From: Rhabdornis inornatus
Lineage: Eukaryota; Chordata; Aves; Passeriformes; Rhabdornithidae
DNA length: 64,000 nucleotides
Assembly: GCA_013397075.1 (NCBI GenBank)
Contig: VWZS01003658.1
Location: 71,444 to 135,443, forward strand
Direction: 5' to 3'
In this document: positions 23,536 through 35,765 of the stretch, in pieces
Layout of the letters: every line of letters begins with the position of its first letter
How positions within the stretch are numbered: the first letter of the stretch is position 1
The notes under the pieces: model-generated
The model's input: only the letters and a program-made list of their open reading frames with translations
Told to the model about the DNA's origin: nothing
Database searches by the model: none
Translations under genes and position numbers: made by a program

Positions 23536-25894
23536 CAAAAAAAAGTCATATTCAAAGACAAGTTACTCTCTTTTGATAACAGGTTGAGTTTATTTTAATT
23601 GATATGAAGATTTGAATATTTAAGAGAAACAAGTATTATAGGAGTTCTTTGGACTCTAGACAAAGGATAAATTAAGTGCTCTGTTCGGGCTCCCTTACAT
23701 TCTTCAAATGACAATTGGCCCAGTTATAAACATGAATTCAAAAAACTTCAGTTTTATCTTTTGCAGCTTACGAAGCTGTTTAAGTTTTGTTGTATTTGTA
23801 AAGGTATTTGTAAAGCTGAGGTTCTGTACTTGTCCTGAATAGTACTAAGAAATGCTGATGCTGCCAGGCTAAAAGGAAAAGGAAGACACATTTTGGCAAT
23901 CAAACTAGAATACACTGCAACTATAACTGATTATATAAATAATCTGGAATGGTTTCACACAGAGACTAGAATCTTTGTGTGAAGAAATAAACATGCCTGT
24001 AGCACAATGATTACTGCGCATACATGCAAAATATGTGCATAAAATCTGTAGCCAGCAAGGAAATGTGTAGTTTAATATGTGAATGCATAATGAATACAAA
24101 GGAGGTTGTGGTGAACAATCTGAATCCAAGCTGCTAAGTGGATAGATGTGTTGGCTCTTTTTTTTAGCTGGCTGTTTACCAGCTGTATGTTTTGCTGCCT
24201 CTCAGCCTGTATTAATAAACCCCCACAAGTGGCACTTCTGATCCCAAGATGGGAGCAGATAGGAAGTTTACCAAACTTTAGCACTTAGAAGGGGTGAACC
24301 TGCCAGGAAAAGCCAAGATTTCATTGGCTTGATTTGGAGTGTGGTTCTTGGGATGGTTTGTTTTACAGATTTCTTATAGTTCATTAGGAACTTGGAGTAT
24401 TCCACAAATGAACTGAATTGTGTCAAGAACAGTGGTTCCCTAGAGGAATGCTAACCAAAGGATCTCCTAAAGTTTAGAGCAAGACTTGCTAAGTGGAAAA
24501 AGAATTTCAAGCTGCAGATTTCAGTAAAAATTAAGAAAATGAAAAGAAATAAATTTCATGTTGCAGAGGCTTATAATTGGGGGAAAAAAAAGCAAGATGG
24601 ATTAAGGACAATAAAGAAACTTAGTATAAAGAATAGCATTCTCAGATGAAGCATTTTTAAAAGCAAGTAGAAAGACCAGAAAACATATAGAAAGAAGTCC
24701 AAAACAATTGTCATTTAGCCACATTTTTTAAGTCCCAAAACCAAAATAGAAATAAATGTTAGAGCATCAGTGTGCCTTGAAGAGATACTAAAATTTCAAA
24801 GACACAGAAGACAGCAAGGATACTCAATTCCTATTCCTATTCAGTCATAATTAGCTGTGCACCTAGAAAATCATCACGAGAGTGTGGACAGAGTATAACA
24901 TCTTGTTAAATAAAGATGACACAGTTAAATAGAACAGGGTGTGCCATGTGGCCATAGGTCAACAGTAGACTCTCTAAAACAAGGGTAATGCTAAAATCAC
25001 AGGAGTGACCAAGACTGATTTAGTCATCCTTTAGTGAAGAGAAAGACAAAAGAAACACTGAAAAATACTTTTTAGAGTTTTGAGATACTCATAAAATGAA
25101 GAAAACTGTAGTGCTATGAGAGCAGTTAAAAGTTGAACATTATAATATTAAATGCATAGGTAGGATTGCATAATATGACTATAAAATTTTGATTACCACA
25201 TGCAAAAAGTGCTGCTTTGAGGTTAAAAAAGAGAAAGATCAGAAATTCAGCAGAATTTTCTGAAGCTGAAAGCTGTGCCTTTGTCACTAAAAGTCTTCAA
25301 GGCTATTTTAATGGAAATCAACCTTTTCAGAAAATCAAAATAGGCATTTATGCTGAACGCTCCAGGCTTAATGACAATACAGTTTCAAATGTTAAGAGTC
25401 TACGGAAATTTGATGAAAATTGCAAAGGTAGGGACTAAAAGAGTCAGCATACATAGGATTGCTCCCCAGGAACAGGTTTGATGTAAATACAACAGTGTTT
25501 TCTTAAATAATTGGTTGCTTTAAAAGTTACTTTGAGGGAATGGCTTGAGGTTGCTAGCCCTGAAAAAAACCTAACCTGATGTGAAATTGCGAAAAAGTAC
25601 CCATGTTGCAAGAGAAAAAGAGTGGAGCCATCTTTTTCTATTACTTGCAATGCACATTTGAATTGGCGAAATCATTCATGAAATTGCACCCCAAAGGAAG
25701 AAAACGGAATAAAAATTTTGGAAGGAACATGTACTGCTAATTTGTTTTAAATAATGGATTTGTTCTAAAGTGTACATAAGTGATTTTTCTTCAACACCCC
25801 TCCTCACTCTTGTTAACAAATTGGCTGTGAAGTGTGTCAGGTAAGCAATTAAGTCATCTCCACTGTCATTGTGTGGAAGAAATTAAAAGTTTTT

Positions 25895-25919
25895 AAAAAG
25901 CAAGTGAAACTTGCTTTTT
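25895..25919. repeat. Perfect 11-bp hairpin
   Basis: AAAAAGCAAGT and its exact reverse complement ACTTGCTTTTT flank a GAA loop. On the plus strand the right arm ends in a T-run. Chance or a short transcript hairpin are both possible. Confidence 0.7.
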
Positions 25920-26795
25920 GAAGTTAAATCATCTCTGTGCAGCAGCTTTTAAACTGAAACAGAATGAAATGACTGTTATCTCCAAGGAACAATAAAATGA
26001 CTGCTTCACAAGATAAAAAAGATCTCAGTAATGTACAAAAGGTCTAGGGACTGTATATTTAGTATGTATATTACTGTAATTCCTCTACCTGAGACCAGAG
26101 CAGCAAAACACATTTACTAAATTAATGATGAGGAAACAGAGCTATTGTCAGCACAGAGTACAAATCTACCACCTGAATCCATGCAAAAAATATCTTATGT
26201 TTGTCTATATACACACAATATATATATGGATATGGATATAAATATATCTCCATATTATATATTTTTGTGGACAGTGGGGTGTATACCCACAAGAGCTTCA
26301 TAAAACCTTCATCTTGTCTTAACAATGTCATACAGCAGTGACATAATTCAGAAGAGTTTTAAAATAATGACGACATAGAAAGCAAGAATAGTATAGGTCA
26401 TTCCCTAGCAAGTCAATACTAACAAAAAGAGACAGTTATTGCATGTTGAACTACAGGAAAAATGGTGATCTTCTTTTCAAGGATCCTATCATTTCTCCCT
26501 TTTTTAAGTCATGTGTTTCTTTTTGTGCTCAGCCTAAATTGCCATGTGCCCACCTCTGTAAATGTAGGAATAGTTTACAAAATACCCAGTGAGGGCTACT
26601 GCACAGGAGCCTTTCTGCCACTGGAGAGACAGATGGTGTCTGTGTGAAGCATCCGGCTGAGACACTTCTTCCAAAATTAAGCAACATATAAAAACTAAAT
26701 ACTTTAACAAACTCATTGGAGCATTTTGCCAACATTTTTAAGTACAAATTAAAATTGTGAGACCCATTGCAAATTACTATCAGACTCAGTTACCT

Positions 26796-26870
26796 AGCTA
26801 CATATGTAAACTGCTATATATATAAACTGATACATAAGCTACATGCATGAACTGATATATAAACTGCTGT
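26796..26870. repeat. Imperfect tandem duplication, about 41 bp
   Basis: A unit starting AGCTACATATG at 26796 is repeated from 26837 as AGCTACATGCATG. Both contain AACTG and ATATATAAACTG blocks. The second copy has a small deletion. This is local slippage in TA-rich DNA. Confidence 0.7.
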
Positions 26871-28929
26871 GCTATTCAAAACACCTAATTCCAGAACGCA
26901 TTTGCCGCATATTGTGTACAATTAGTATGGCTAAAACTTATGACAAGAGTTAAGGTATTTGGCTTCTCAAGACTAAACATGATAGAGCAAAAAAACAGGG
27001 AGAATTAACTTCAGATTTTTGAGAAGTATATTACAGGGAAAAATATGGACTCTTTCCTGTCTTTATTGCAAATGTAAACCAAAAAAACTGAAAGAGAGCA
27101 TTCAGTTTTACAAAAAAAAAATACGTAAAATCCATTTCTTCCCATCCCACCAAAAAAAAAAAAGTGCAGGGACTTAAAATGAATAAAAAAAAGCTTGCTG
27201 GACTCCAGTTGCTGGTCAACTAAGTCATACCAGTTTGCTTATCACTATGATGATGTTCTGCTGCTTGTTGGAGTCCTGAACAAAGGAAATCAAACTGTCA
27301 CTTCTGATATCTAGTCAAATTCCCTGTTTGAAAGAATCTTGGATAACAGAAAGGCAGACTTTAGGATTTCCCCTGGCTTTTTGCTGAGAGCTTCAAACAT
27401 CATAAAAAAATATTTTTAAAGGAATAGGATGAACTTGCTTCCGAATTTTAGCTGTCACAAAAGATGACTCTATGAACCCTGTTGTTTCTATGCTGTTTAA
27501 TGAAAATTCTTTTTTATAAGACCTTATCTTGTTGTCATTCTTTTTGAATCAGAAAATCATTTTCCTACTGACTCCCATCATTTTGCATGCCATACCTTTC
27601 ATAGAATTTACCCCAAAAAACAAACACAAAATGTTTATATAATCTTCAAAATAAAATTTAAAAAAAAGATAAAGAAAAATATTTATTGTAAAATCCAGCA
27701 CTAAGAAGTTAGAAAATTCAAAATTCATATGAAACTTATAAATATGCCACACAATTTATTTACACAAGTGTGGTGTTACTAATTAAATAAATACCTTGTG
27801 TTTTGTAAGGGGCGTACAAAACAATATTGTACTAAAGTTATGTGCTACAATGACCCACAAAAAAAGTTAAATTCTCTGCAATGCAGCAACCTGACCCCAT
27901 TTCTTAGCGGCCAGAATATTTTATGGGCAATTTTTGCACACAGTGAAGCCAGGTTAAATGAATAGCATCTGCTCTCTGTCAGTGAGGGATGTTTCTGAAG
28001 CAGAACAAATGAGATGGCTTCAGTTGACAAGCCAAAAAAGAAGAAAAGTTCCCCAATCCCACCTTCTTTCTCCAGAAAATCTCTGTTTTGATTATGTGAT
28101 ACTTCAGTGTTTGGAATGGGTTTATACAGCTGTGATCTAGGACACAGGGTAAGGCTCAGGTATTAAATTCACCCTTTGTTCTTGATATAGAGGAAAAACT
28201 CCTGATGCACTGGGCTACTCATGGCTTGTGGAAAACCTTCCCTTCTTCTGTCATCCCTTAATTACTTCTTTGTATGTAAGTTTCACTGTTGACTGAACCA
28301 TTGCATATATCTTAAAATATTTATGCTCATCAATTATTTTTTTAACTGCTGACACATTCTGACCACAAAAAAAACCCCTAAAAATAAAAGTAATTTTTAA
28401 ATCATCTTTGTTTTGGTAAAATTTGAATAAAACTTCTTGCAACAAAATTAGGTACCCCTCTAGCCCAAGGGCTCTCCTCAGTAGTGTATCTGTGACCTGC
28501 TGCAAAACAGACAGCTTGGAAAGCTTATACCACAAATAAATCTTTCATAAATGTATTCAGTTTAAGAAAATATTCAACTTTCAGAAAGAAAATATCCTAT
28601 ATTTAATGGAGTATGTTGTGAAATATTTCTGTGTTCTGTATTTCTAGTTTAAGAAAAGCCTTGAGGTAGACATTTTTGAACAGAGCATGATCAGCAACTT
28701 GAAGAAGTGCTTTATGCTATTAAAAATATGCTAAGCTTAGTAAAAAAAAATTCCACTATTGAAGCCAGGCAATGTATCTGTAACAGTCTGATGCAGACAA
28801 GTTTCTTCAAGATTAAACTGTAGATAAATAGTTTCAGAGACAGAGAAAAGCAGCCTTTTGTGATTGCTATTTTTTTGTCCAGTCTCAAAATGAAGGATCA
28901 GATGCTACCTAGTTTTAGAGTATATATTG

Positions 28930-28943
28930 ACACACACACACAC
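28930..28943. repeat. Short (CA)n microsatellite
   Basis: Seven CA units, too short to be notably unstable. Confidence 0.8.
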
Positions 28944-29409
28944 CTGAGATTGTGAGATTGTATATAGCCTCTAAAGCACACTTGATATATAAAAAACTAA
29001 AGCATGTTCTGCCAACAAGAAGAAAAAAAATCCCAAAACATGGAATAATGCCAGCTTCTTCTGGTGTTCTTCTGATGACCTGGTTTTCAACAACCTAATT
29101 TTCCTTATTTATGTGAAGTGGTTTCCTTTCCCAATGATCCTAGTGAAGAAGAAAGATTAGTCAACAAAATAAACGTATCTTCACATCTGACTTTTGTGTA
29201 CTCTAAAGCAGCTATAAAGTGAAATTCATTGAAAATGTGCTGTTCTAACCATTTTTTTCATTAATTCAAGAGAAAAGGATTGGAGTTGTCATTTGAATCT
29301 GATGGAAAAGATAGAAGAGATGAAATGACAACCCTCTGTGGCATAATGTGATTCACTTAATCATTATTCTTTAAAAATTAATGCCTCTATAATTCTTCTC
29401 CTTACAGAA

Positions 29410-29530
29410 TATTCATAAGATTAGAAAATATTATTTCCCACCTGAAGGCTGGAATATTAAGACACAAAATTGGTTTACCCAGGATTCCATACTCTTAGAT
29501 CAGTGTCTTAGCTGCTGAGCCATCCTTTCT
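29410..29530 (-). mobile_element. Possible tRNA-derived SINE (MIR-like) relic
   Basis: On the minus strand TGGCTCAGCAGCTAAGAC (29505-29522) fits a tRNA A box. About 15-20 bases on, ATGGAATCC (29482-29490) resembles a decayed B box, and CCTGGGT follows. Together this has the layout of the tRNA-like head of MIR-type amniote SINEs. The body beyond the head is too decayed to identify. Birds retain only scattered old MIR copies, so a diverged fragment is expected. A functional tRNA gene is excluded because no acceptor stem can be folded. Confidence 0.4.
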
Positions 29531-31894
29531 ACTCGGGCCCAACACGTCTTCTGTAGAAACCTTAAAACCAGAATTAGTTAAACTGAATTTAACTGTCATA
29601 CACAACAGAAATTACATAAATTTGGCTTGCCCCTTGTCAATGAAAGCTCTAGGAAAAGAATATAAAGAACTATAATGTGTTTTCTTGTGTTTTCAGTTAT
29701 GACATAGTAACACCATGTCATAAGCAACATTAATCCCTGCTAAAGAGGTCTAAATATTCAGCAGTCATTGCCAGGAGGAAAAATAAAGAGTAATATGCTA
29801 GAGTACAGAGGAATTAGAATTTAACTCCTGTTCATCGTGAGTGGGTAAGAGGCCTGCTTAAGTATGGTTAAGCCACTTTAAGCAGTAATCCCAAGTGATA
29901 AGGACACGTTTGTGAAGACTTTTCAAGAGTTTTTCCATAATTATTTGATTTTAAAATTATTTTTTAAATTATTCTGAGAGCTGAAAGACCTTTGTAAGGA
30001 AAGACAACAGCTGTACTCATCTGAAACATAAATTAAATCCCTATTATAAATAGCAGATTTTAAACCAAAAAATTAGAAAAATAGAAGGAAAGACATTGTC
30101 CCCCTTTAAATCTTTAGATCTGTAACATTCCCAATGAAAAAAGTAGATCAGTCAGCAGTGGTAACTGCTCTTCACTGTTCTTGAGCTGGAGTTTCAAAAA
30201 GCAACATCAAAAGCAAAAATTGAGTTACTGAATGACCAAATCAAGACACAGGAAAAATTGCAGCTCAGTAAAGTTAGAGCAAAGAAAGGCATTCGTTTTT
30301 CCGAGCAGAGGAAGTAAATGACAACGAAGTTCACTTAACATACAATTCCCTGTTGTCCTTGTTCAGGTGACATTGCTAGGAGAAATGAATCATGTAGGAA
30401 CTGCAGAAATCAGTGTTAAAAACAAAAGGAGTTATCACAAGGTACACATTTCCATGACATCAAAACTTCCTATCAGTTCTTTCTTCTGTTTGCATTGCTA
30501 TTCACCACAAGGGTCATTGTTACGGCTGTCGTTCATGTCAGCTGATGTTGATGTACCCGGGATAACACCCTGAGCACTGTGACAAGAATCAAACTGCAGG
30601 CAGAAGGTGACTGCATGCAGGCTTGACCTCAAGCTGTGGTCCTTGTTGCTGTTGTTGTTGCTAGGTCAGATGGTAGACTGATTGTTTATCGGTTGGTTTT
30701 ATTCTGGGCTATGTTTGGGTTTGTTTTTTTTGGGGGGGTAAGACATGTTGCATATATTCAGCCTGTGCCATTGCATAAAAGCACAAATTTAGTACATTTA
30801 ATGTCTAATACACTGTCATCAGTCAGAAGTAAAGGTACTTGTATACGTGGCCATACAGTCAATAGCAAAAAAAATTCTATAAAACAGGATCTTTTTTATT
30901 ATTCCATTTTCCTGTGATCAGAACAAGAAAACTTCTTTACTGTGTCTGTATCTTGAATTCTGTGTAATTTCCCAAGTATTATCACTCTGAGATTATTCTA
31001 CACTACCGATATCTTTCCTTCCTCTCTAACTTGAGAAGATTGCAGACTGCAGAAATCACTAAGCAACACCTTCTGTAAACTGAGTTTTAAACTTTGATGT
31101 GTCATATGCTGAAAAGAGAAGTTAATTTGAACACAAGTTTCAACACCAATTTTAGATGAAACACAATACTGTTATCTCTGATACTGCCTTATAAATTATT
31201 AAAATGGTTAATTTCTGTTGCAAGCTTTTCAGTAAACCATTGTTTATTAATAGCCTCTGTTCATTCTCTCTTTAATAATAAAAGAAGCACCACTAATGAA
31301 TGTGTCTGTTCTGCCTTAGGCATTATATCCACCACTAGAGCATGCAAAAAGCTTTGCACGACTATGCCAGTAGTCTTAATGATCCTTTACAATGCATTTT
31401 CATTGGGATTTGGTCTAGCATGCATTTCCCTTGAATGTACATGCTTTCAGGAATTCCAGAATAATTGTTTTTCCTGTCAAACAATCAAGTAAATATCTTT
31501 GTATGGTATATACATCATCTATTTTATGTGAAATGGACCAGAATTATAGTATACTACACTAAGAAGTATATCGTGTGCACCGGAGCTTCTTTGATTAACC
31601 TTATTATTTAAATCTGCTACTCCAGTATAAAGTACATGACTTCAATTCAGTGAAGTGCAATTATTGTATTGCACTACTGGCAAATTTGCTGCTAGATAGA
31701 GATTTTTTGTTTGATTGAATTCAAGTAATAAAAGATGATGAATCATACAGAAGAGACATGAATCTCAAATAATTTATAACCAGAATTCCAGACTAGCTGA
31801 TAGATAGTAACCCAATAAAACTTGCAAGAAACAGCATACACTTGTTCTTCATATTCTGTAGTGTTCTTTCTGATGGTTCACTAAATTATGTACT
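29531..31894. other. Unique noncoding stretch
   Basis: No supported gene. Only minor simple sequence is seen: a TTG/GTT-rich patch near 30645-30663 and a T-run followed by G-run at about 30724-30739. Confidence 0.5.
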
Positions 31895-33240
31895 TGAAAT
31901 CATAGAATAATAGAATACCAGGCTGGAGGGGACCTCAAGGATCATCTGGTCCAAATCTTTTCAGCAAGAACAAAGTCTACACAAGATAGCCCAGCACCCT
32001 GTCCAGATGATTCCTTCCTTCCTTCCTATTTGCTTCCATACTTCCCTGGGGCGATTATTCCGATAGCTGATTGATTTCATTGTGAAATATTTGCCCTTTG
32101 TGTCTACTTGGAATCTCTGCAGGAGTCCTTTGTACCCATTATTCTTTGTCTTTTCCCTGTGACTTCTCGTAAAAAGGAAGTCCTTTATCTTCTTTATAGT
32201 CACCATTTAAATACAGGAACAAGGTAATAAGGTCTCCCCTAAATCTTTTTTCTCATGGCTGAATGAACCCGGTTCTTTTTACTTGTACTTTCCCAGCTCT
32301 TTTCCCAATCCTTCGATCATCTTTGTGACTCTTTTCTGGACCCTCTCCAGCCTGTTTGCATCCTTTTTGCATCATCAGGACTAAAACCAAACACAGATGT
32401 GGGGCTTGACAAGTGGGTAGAGTGCATCTCTGCTGGTAGCATTCTTGTTGATGCAACCTGGCATCCTGTTGGCTTTCAGTGCTTGAACAGCACGGTGCTC
32501 ACTCATATTGAGCTTTTGTCCACCAGGACCCCAAGATCCCTTTCTAAAGACCAGGTAGATCTTTGACCATGCTACATTCCTGGACTGTATTTTCCCATAG
32601 GCAAGACCTTGCACTTGTCCTTGTTGAATTTCATGAGGTTCTTGTTAACCCACTCTTCCTGTATCCTGTCCTTCATTATTCCACTATTCATATCTTTCTG
32701 CTGGGTCGCTGTCCTCTCTGAAGTGTCGACTTTCCCAATCAGTTTGAAACCATTGAAAAACTATCGGAGTACAGTTAATCCCATTCTCCAGATCACTTAT
32801 CAATACCTTAAACAGCATTGGGCCCCACACAGATCCCTGTGGGACCCCACTTCTGGCAGACTCCAGTTTGAAAAGGAGCTGTTCATCACCTCCCTCTGGG
32901 TGCAGACTCTCAGCCAGATCCCCCCCCACCACACGGAGCACAGGTCTGGATCATACCACATCACTCTCTCCAGAAGGAAGCTGTGGGTAAACATGTCAAA
33001 AGCCTTGGAGAGATCCAGGTAGACGGTGCCCACCTCACCCCACATCAAGTGAATAGATTACTTTGTCATAGGAGGCAATCAGATTTGTCAAATATATTTT
33101 CCCTTACTGAATTAATGTTGATTTTCTCAATCATGTGGTTTATCTGACTTGTGCCTGACCCAGGGGGATTAATTCCACAACTTTCCTAGATACTAGAGTA
33201 AGAATGATGGGCCTATTACTTCTTGGATACTCCTTTAAGC
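31895..33240 (-). mobile_element. CR1 LINE with reverse-transcriptase remnant
   Basis: This is the longest CR1 copy here, about 1.35 kb. Its 3' terminus is at the low-coordinate end (plus strand AATCATAGAATAATAGAATACC, then GGGGACCTCAAGGATCATC). Broken minus-strand frames encode RT landmarks in the right order: YLDLSKAFD near the high-coordinate end, SGVPQGS with GPMLF following it, then a LMKFNKDKCKV-like stretch, then 3' sequence. The segment expected to hold the catalytic aspartate pair is degraded. Frameshifts and stops throughout make it inactive. 33050-33240 appears to continue the coding region upstream, with lower certainty. Confidence 0.85.
32684..33048 (-). pseudogene. CR1 ORF2 reverse-transcriptase fragment
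   Basis: Two overlapping minus-strand frames hold the RT fingers/palm remnants of the CR1 polyprotein. In one frame is TVYLDLSKAFDMFTHSFLLE (about residues 8-27), corresponding to the conserved YLDFSKAFD motif. In the other is SGVPQGSVWGPMLF, corresponding to GVPQGSVLGP. The change of frame between them shows a frameshift, and the catalytic Y/FADD motif is not recognisable afterwards. Normal CR1 ORF2 is roughly 900-1000 residues, so this is a small dead fragment. Confidence 0.8.
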
Positions 33241-35654
33241 CAAAGAAATATATTGATGTGCTTCTCAAATAATTAAAAGCTGTCTCTTTAGTCAAGTTTT
33301 AGGGGACATTTTTTTCTGCTCTTCATTTGGGACTTAACCACTTTGGACTAAATTGGATTACCTGCAGTTAGGAAGACTCTAAAAGTGTTAACACATGTCA
33401 TTTTATCTTGGTCAATTTTATTATTGAATATGGTGAAATATTGGCATAGAACATGCTTTACTATGATTTAGTATGGACATAACATCTAACAGTGTTTATA
33501 TTTAAGGAGTATATCTGAGTTGTAGAGACATCTTGCATTATACCAATTTGTGAAAAATCTTTCTCATCACACAGTGTGCACATCCAAAACCGACAATGGA
33601 TTCTGTTCAAGCAATTGTTATTGTCATAACTAAATTTAAAGGGTTTCTGTGAGAAAAAGAACTTCAAGACAAAAGACAGGTTTTAGCTGCCTTGATATAT
33701 CTTTGGTATGTGAACAAATGTTCCAGGGAAAAGTTACCTCCAAATGGAACTGGAATTTATTTCAGGATTAAGAGCAGATTTACCTTGATTTAAAGATCCT
33801 ATTGTATGAACATATATATCTCCTGCTCCTCACTTTCTCCCCTTAATGATTTTAGTTATTCAGGAAAAACTATTTTTGCATAAGCAAGGTCTTTTTTTTT
33901 TCCCTTTATCTAAATGTGTTCAATAAGTAAGGGCTGCATAGCATTATAAAATACATACAGAGATTATAGAACATGGTAATCACTTTGAAGGGAAAATACT
34001 TTGGAAATTTTCAGCTAGGAATTAAAATACAATATCAGTTATGCTTTTAATGTTCAATTCTTGCTCCAAAAAGTCCATTATCACAGTATATCATAGTAGG
34101 AAAAAAAGTATAAAAGCAGGAACACAAACTATTCTTGCAGAATTTTTATATTGAAACAAAATAAAATTCTTTAAGTACTCTAAATATATCCTTTTTATAA
34201 TTTTATGGATATGGAAGACTGATGCAATGAGCCAGTGGCACAAAATTTCCATATGCACAAAAAGTGTAAGGTATTTGTCTCTTTACATGATATGGAAAAA
34301 GATCATTTGATGTCTCAAAATTAGACATTGAGTTTATCCATTCACCTAAGTAAACTTTCATGCCAGCATCACTGTCTTCTTTCAGGTGTTCTGTCATACT
34401 AAATTATGTATGTGCATGGTCGATAGGTGAATATGAATATAAACATAATTTCTTTTTCTCTTTGTTTGTAAGAGAATTTTCTTTAACTAATTCCACAGGA
34501 TTCTTTGTTTTTACCAAATAATGGCTGAGGGAATCAAGGACATTTTAATTCATTTTCATATACTTCAAATATAAACCTTTAGCTACCAAACTGAGACTTA
34601 CAGAGGGTTCAACACTTGGGAGTATAGCAGTGTTCATTAGGTCTGCAAACAAAAAAGAAGTTATTACTTCCTCCTTTCTCTGTGTAGTAGATTGCTCTGG
34701 TAATGCAGGTCTGAGGAAACACACAAAACACTATGAAGGTAAAATATGTTAATCTCAGAAGGTTTGTCCTGTCTGATTTGGAGTCTCTGCTAGTAAGCTA
34801 CTTTGCCACCTACATTAACAGTTGCAGCATAGAAGCAAAGGTCATCTTTTAAATAGCACAATAAAAAGTTCATACCCTCCCATGCAAATGCCTTGACATT
34901 CACTTTATATTAGATGGAATATTCTTTTTCCTTGTTATTCAGACCAAGGGATACTTTTTCATGTGGCTCACTTTTTGTATGCTGCAGTCTCCAGATACTA
35001 TTATCAACTATAAAAAGGCATTATTTTGCACAATTATGTTGATTGTATACGGAAATTTTTCAAGACTTTGTTCAAATTGCTTTGCTTTACTTTTCTTAAC
35101 ACTTTTTTCTAACAGGACTTTTTGTGTGGTTGACATAACACTAATATTCAGAAGAATCTGCTATACTAAAATCCCTAATGGAATTTCCAAATAATGTGCA
35201 TCAAATATGTACAGCTGTAATAGTAAAGTATGAATCATATTTTTAATGCAATGTGGGTTCTTAGCCTCAGAATCAAAACTGTCTAAAAACAGCTCTGCAA
35301 CTAATCCCATAAAATATATGTATGCTTTAAAATCTCTAAGCCAACAATCAAGGTGACATTAAAGTCAACGAAAATAATCTCTACTGGTCACAAAAGGGAG
35401 AGAGGGGAGAGGAGAGGGATGAACTGGTTATACTGTTCTTTAGTGACTCTAAAAGAAATTTTCTATTAAGGAACTAGGATTCATCATTATTCTTTGTGAT
35501 TCATCTATTTCCATATAAAAATACTCCAAACATGCAAAATAAATGACCTCTATAAACAAATATTTGTTCACAAGGCAATTTAAAATCCACCTTGCTTCTC
35601 CATGCTTACATAAACCCAATTAACTGAGATACTAGCTAGTAAAAATGTTCATTA

Positions 35655-35765
35655 CTTATTTTTTCTTATTTTTCTTTATTTTTTTCTATTTTCACTTTTC
35701 ATTTTATTTTTTTCTTCCTTTTTTTCCACTTTTCTTTTTATTCTTTCTCTTTTTCTTTCCCCCTG
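35655..35765. repeat. 110-base polypyrimidine tract
   Basis: About 110 bases are nearly all T and C on the plus strand, with variations on TTTTTC, TTTCTT and TTTTCC and only scattered A. Such asymmetric purine/pyrimidine DNA can adopt unusual structure, but no mirror symmetry is evident. Confidence 0.85.

Larger units (their letters stand above)
23536..29409. other. Unique noncoding stretch
   Basis: No supported gene. From about 24480 to 25440 the plus strand is purine-rich. A 73-codon plus-strand frame there (25217-25438) ends next to a donor-like AAAG/GTAGGG but has no good acceptor. Short structures at 25895-25919 and 26796-26870 are listed separately. Confidence 0.5.

Noticed and set aside
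26218..26263. Imperfect TA-rich hairpin as a microRNA precursor
   Set aside because: Pairing is carried by TA-repeat slippage with mismatches and no recognisable mature sequence.
29482..29522. A functional tRNA gene
   Set aside because: Promoter-box-like words are present but no acceptor stem or anticodon arm can be folded; interpreted as a SINE relic.
32609..33022. 137-codon plus-strand frame
   Set aside because: It is the antisense reading of the CR1 reverse-transcriptase region.
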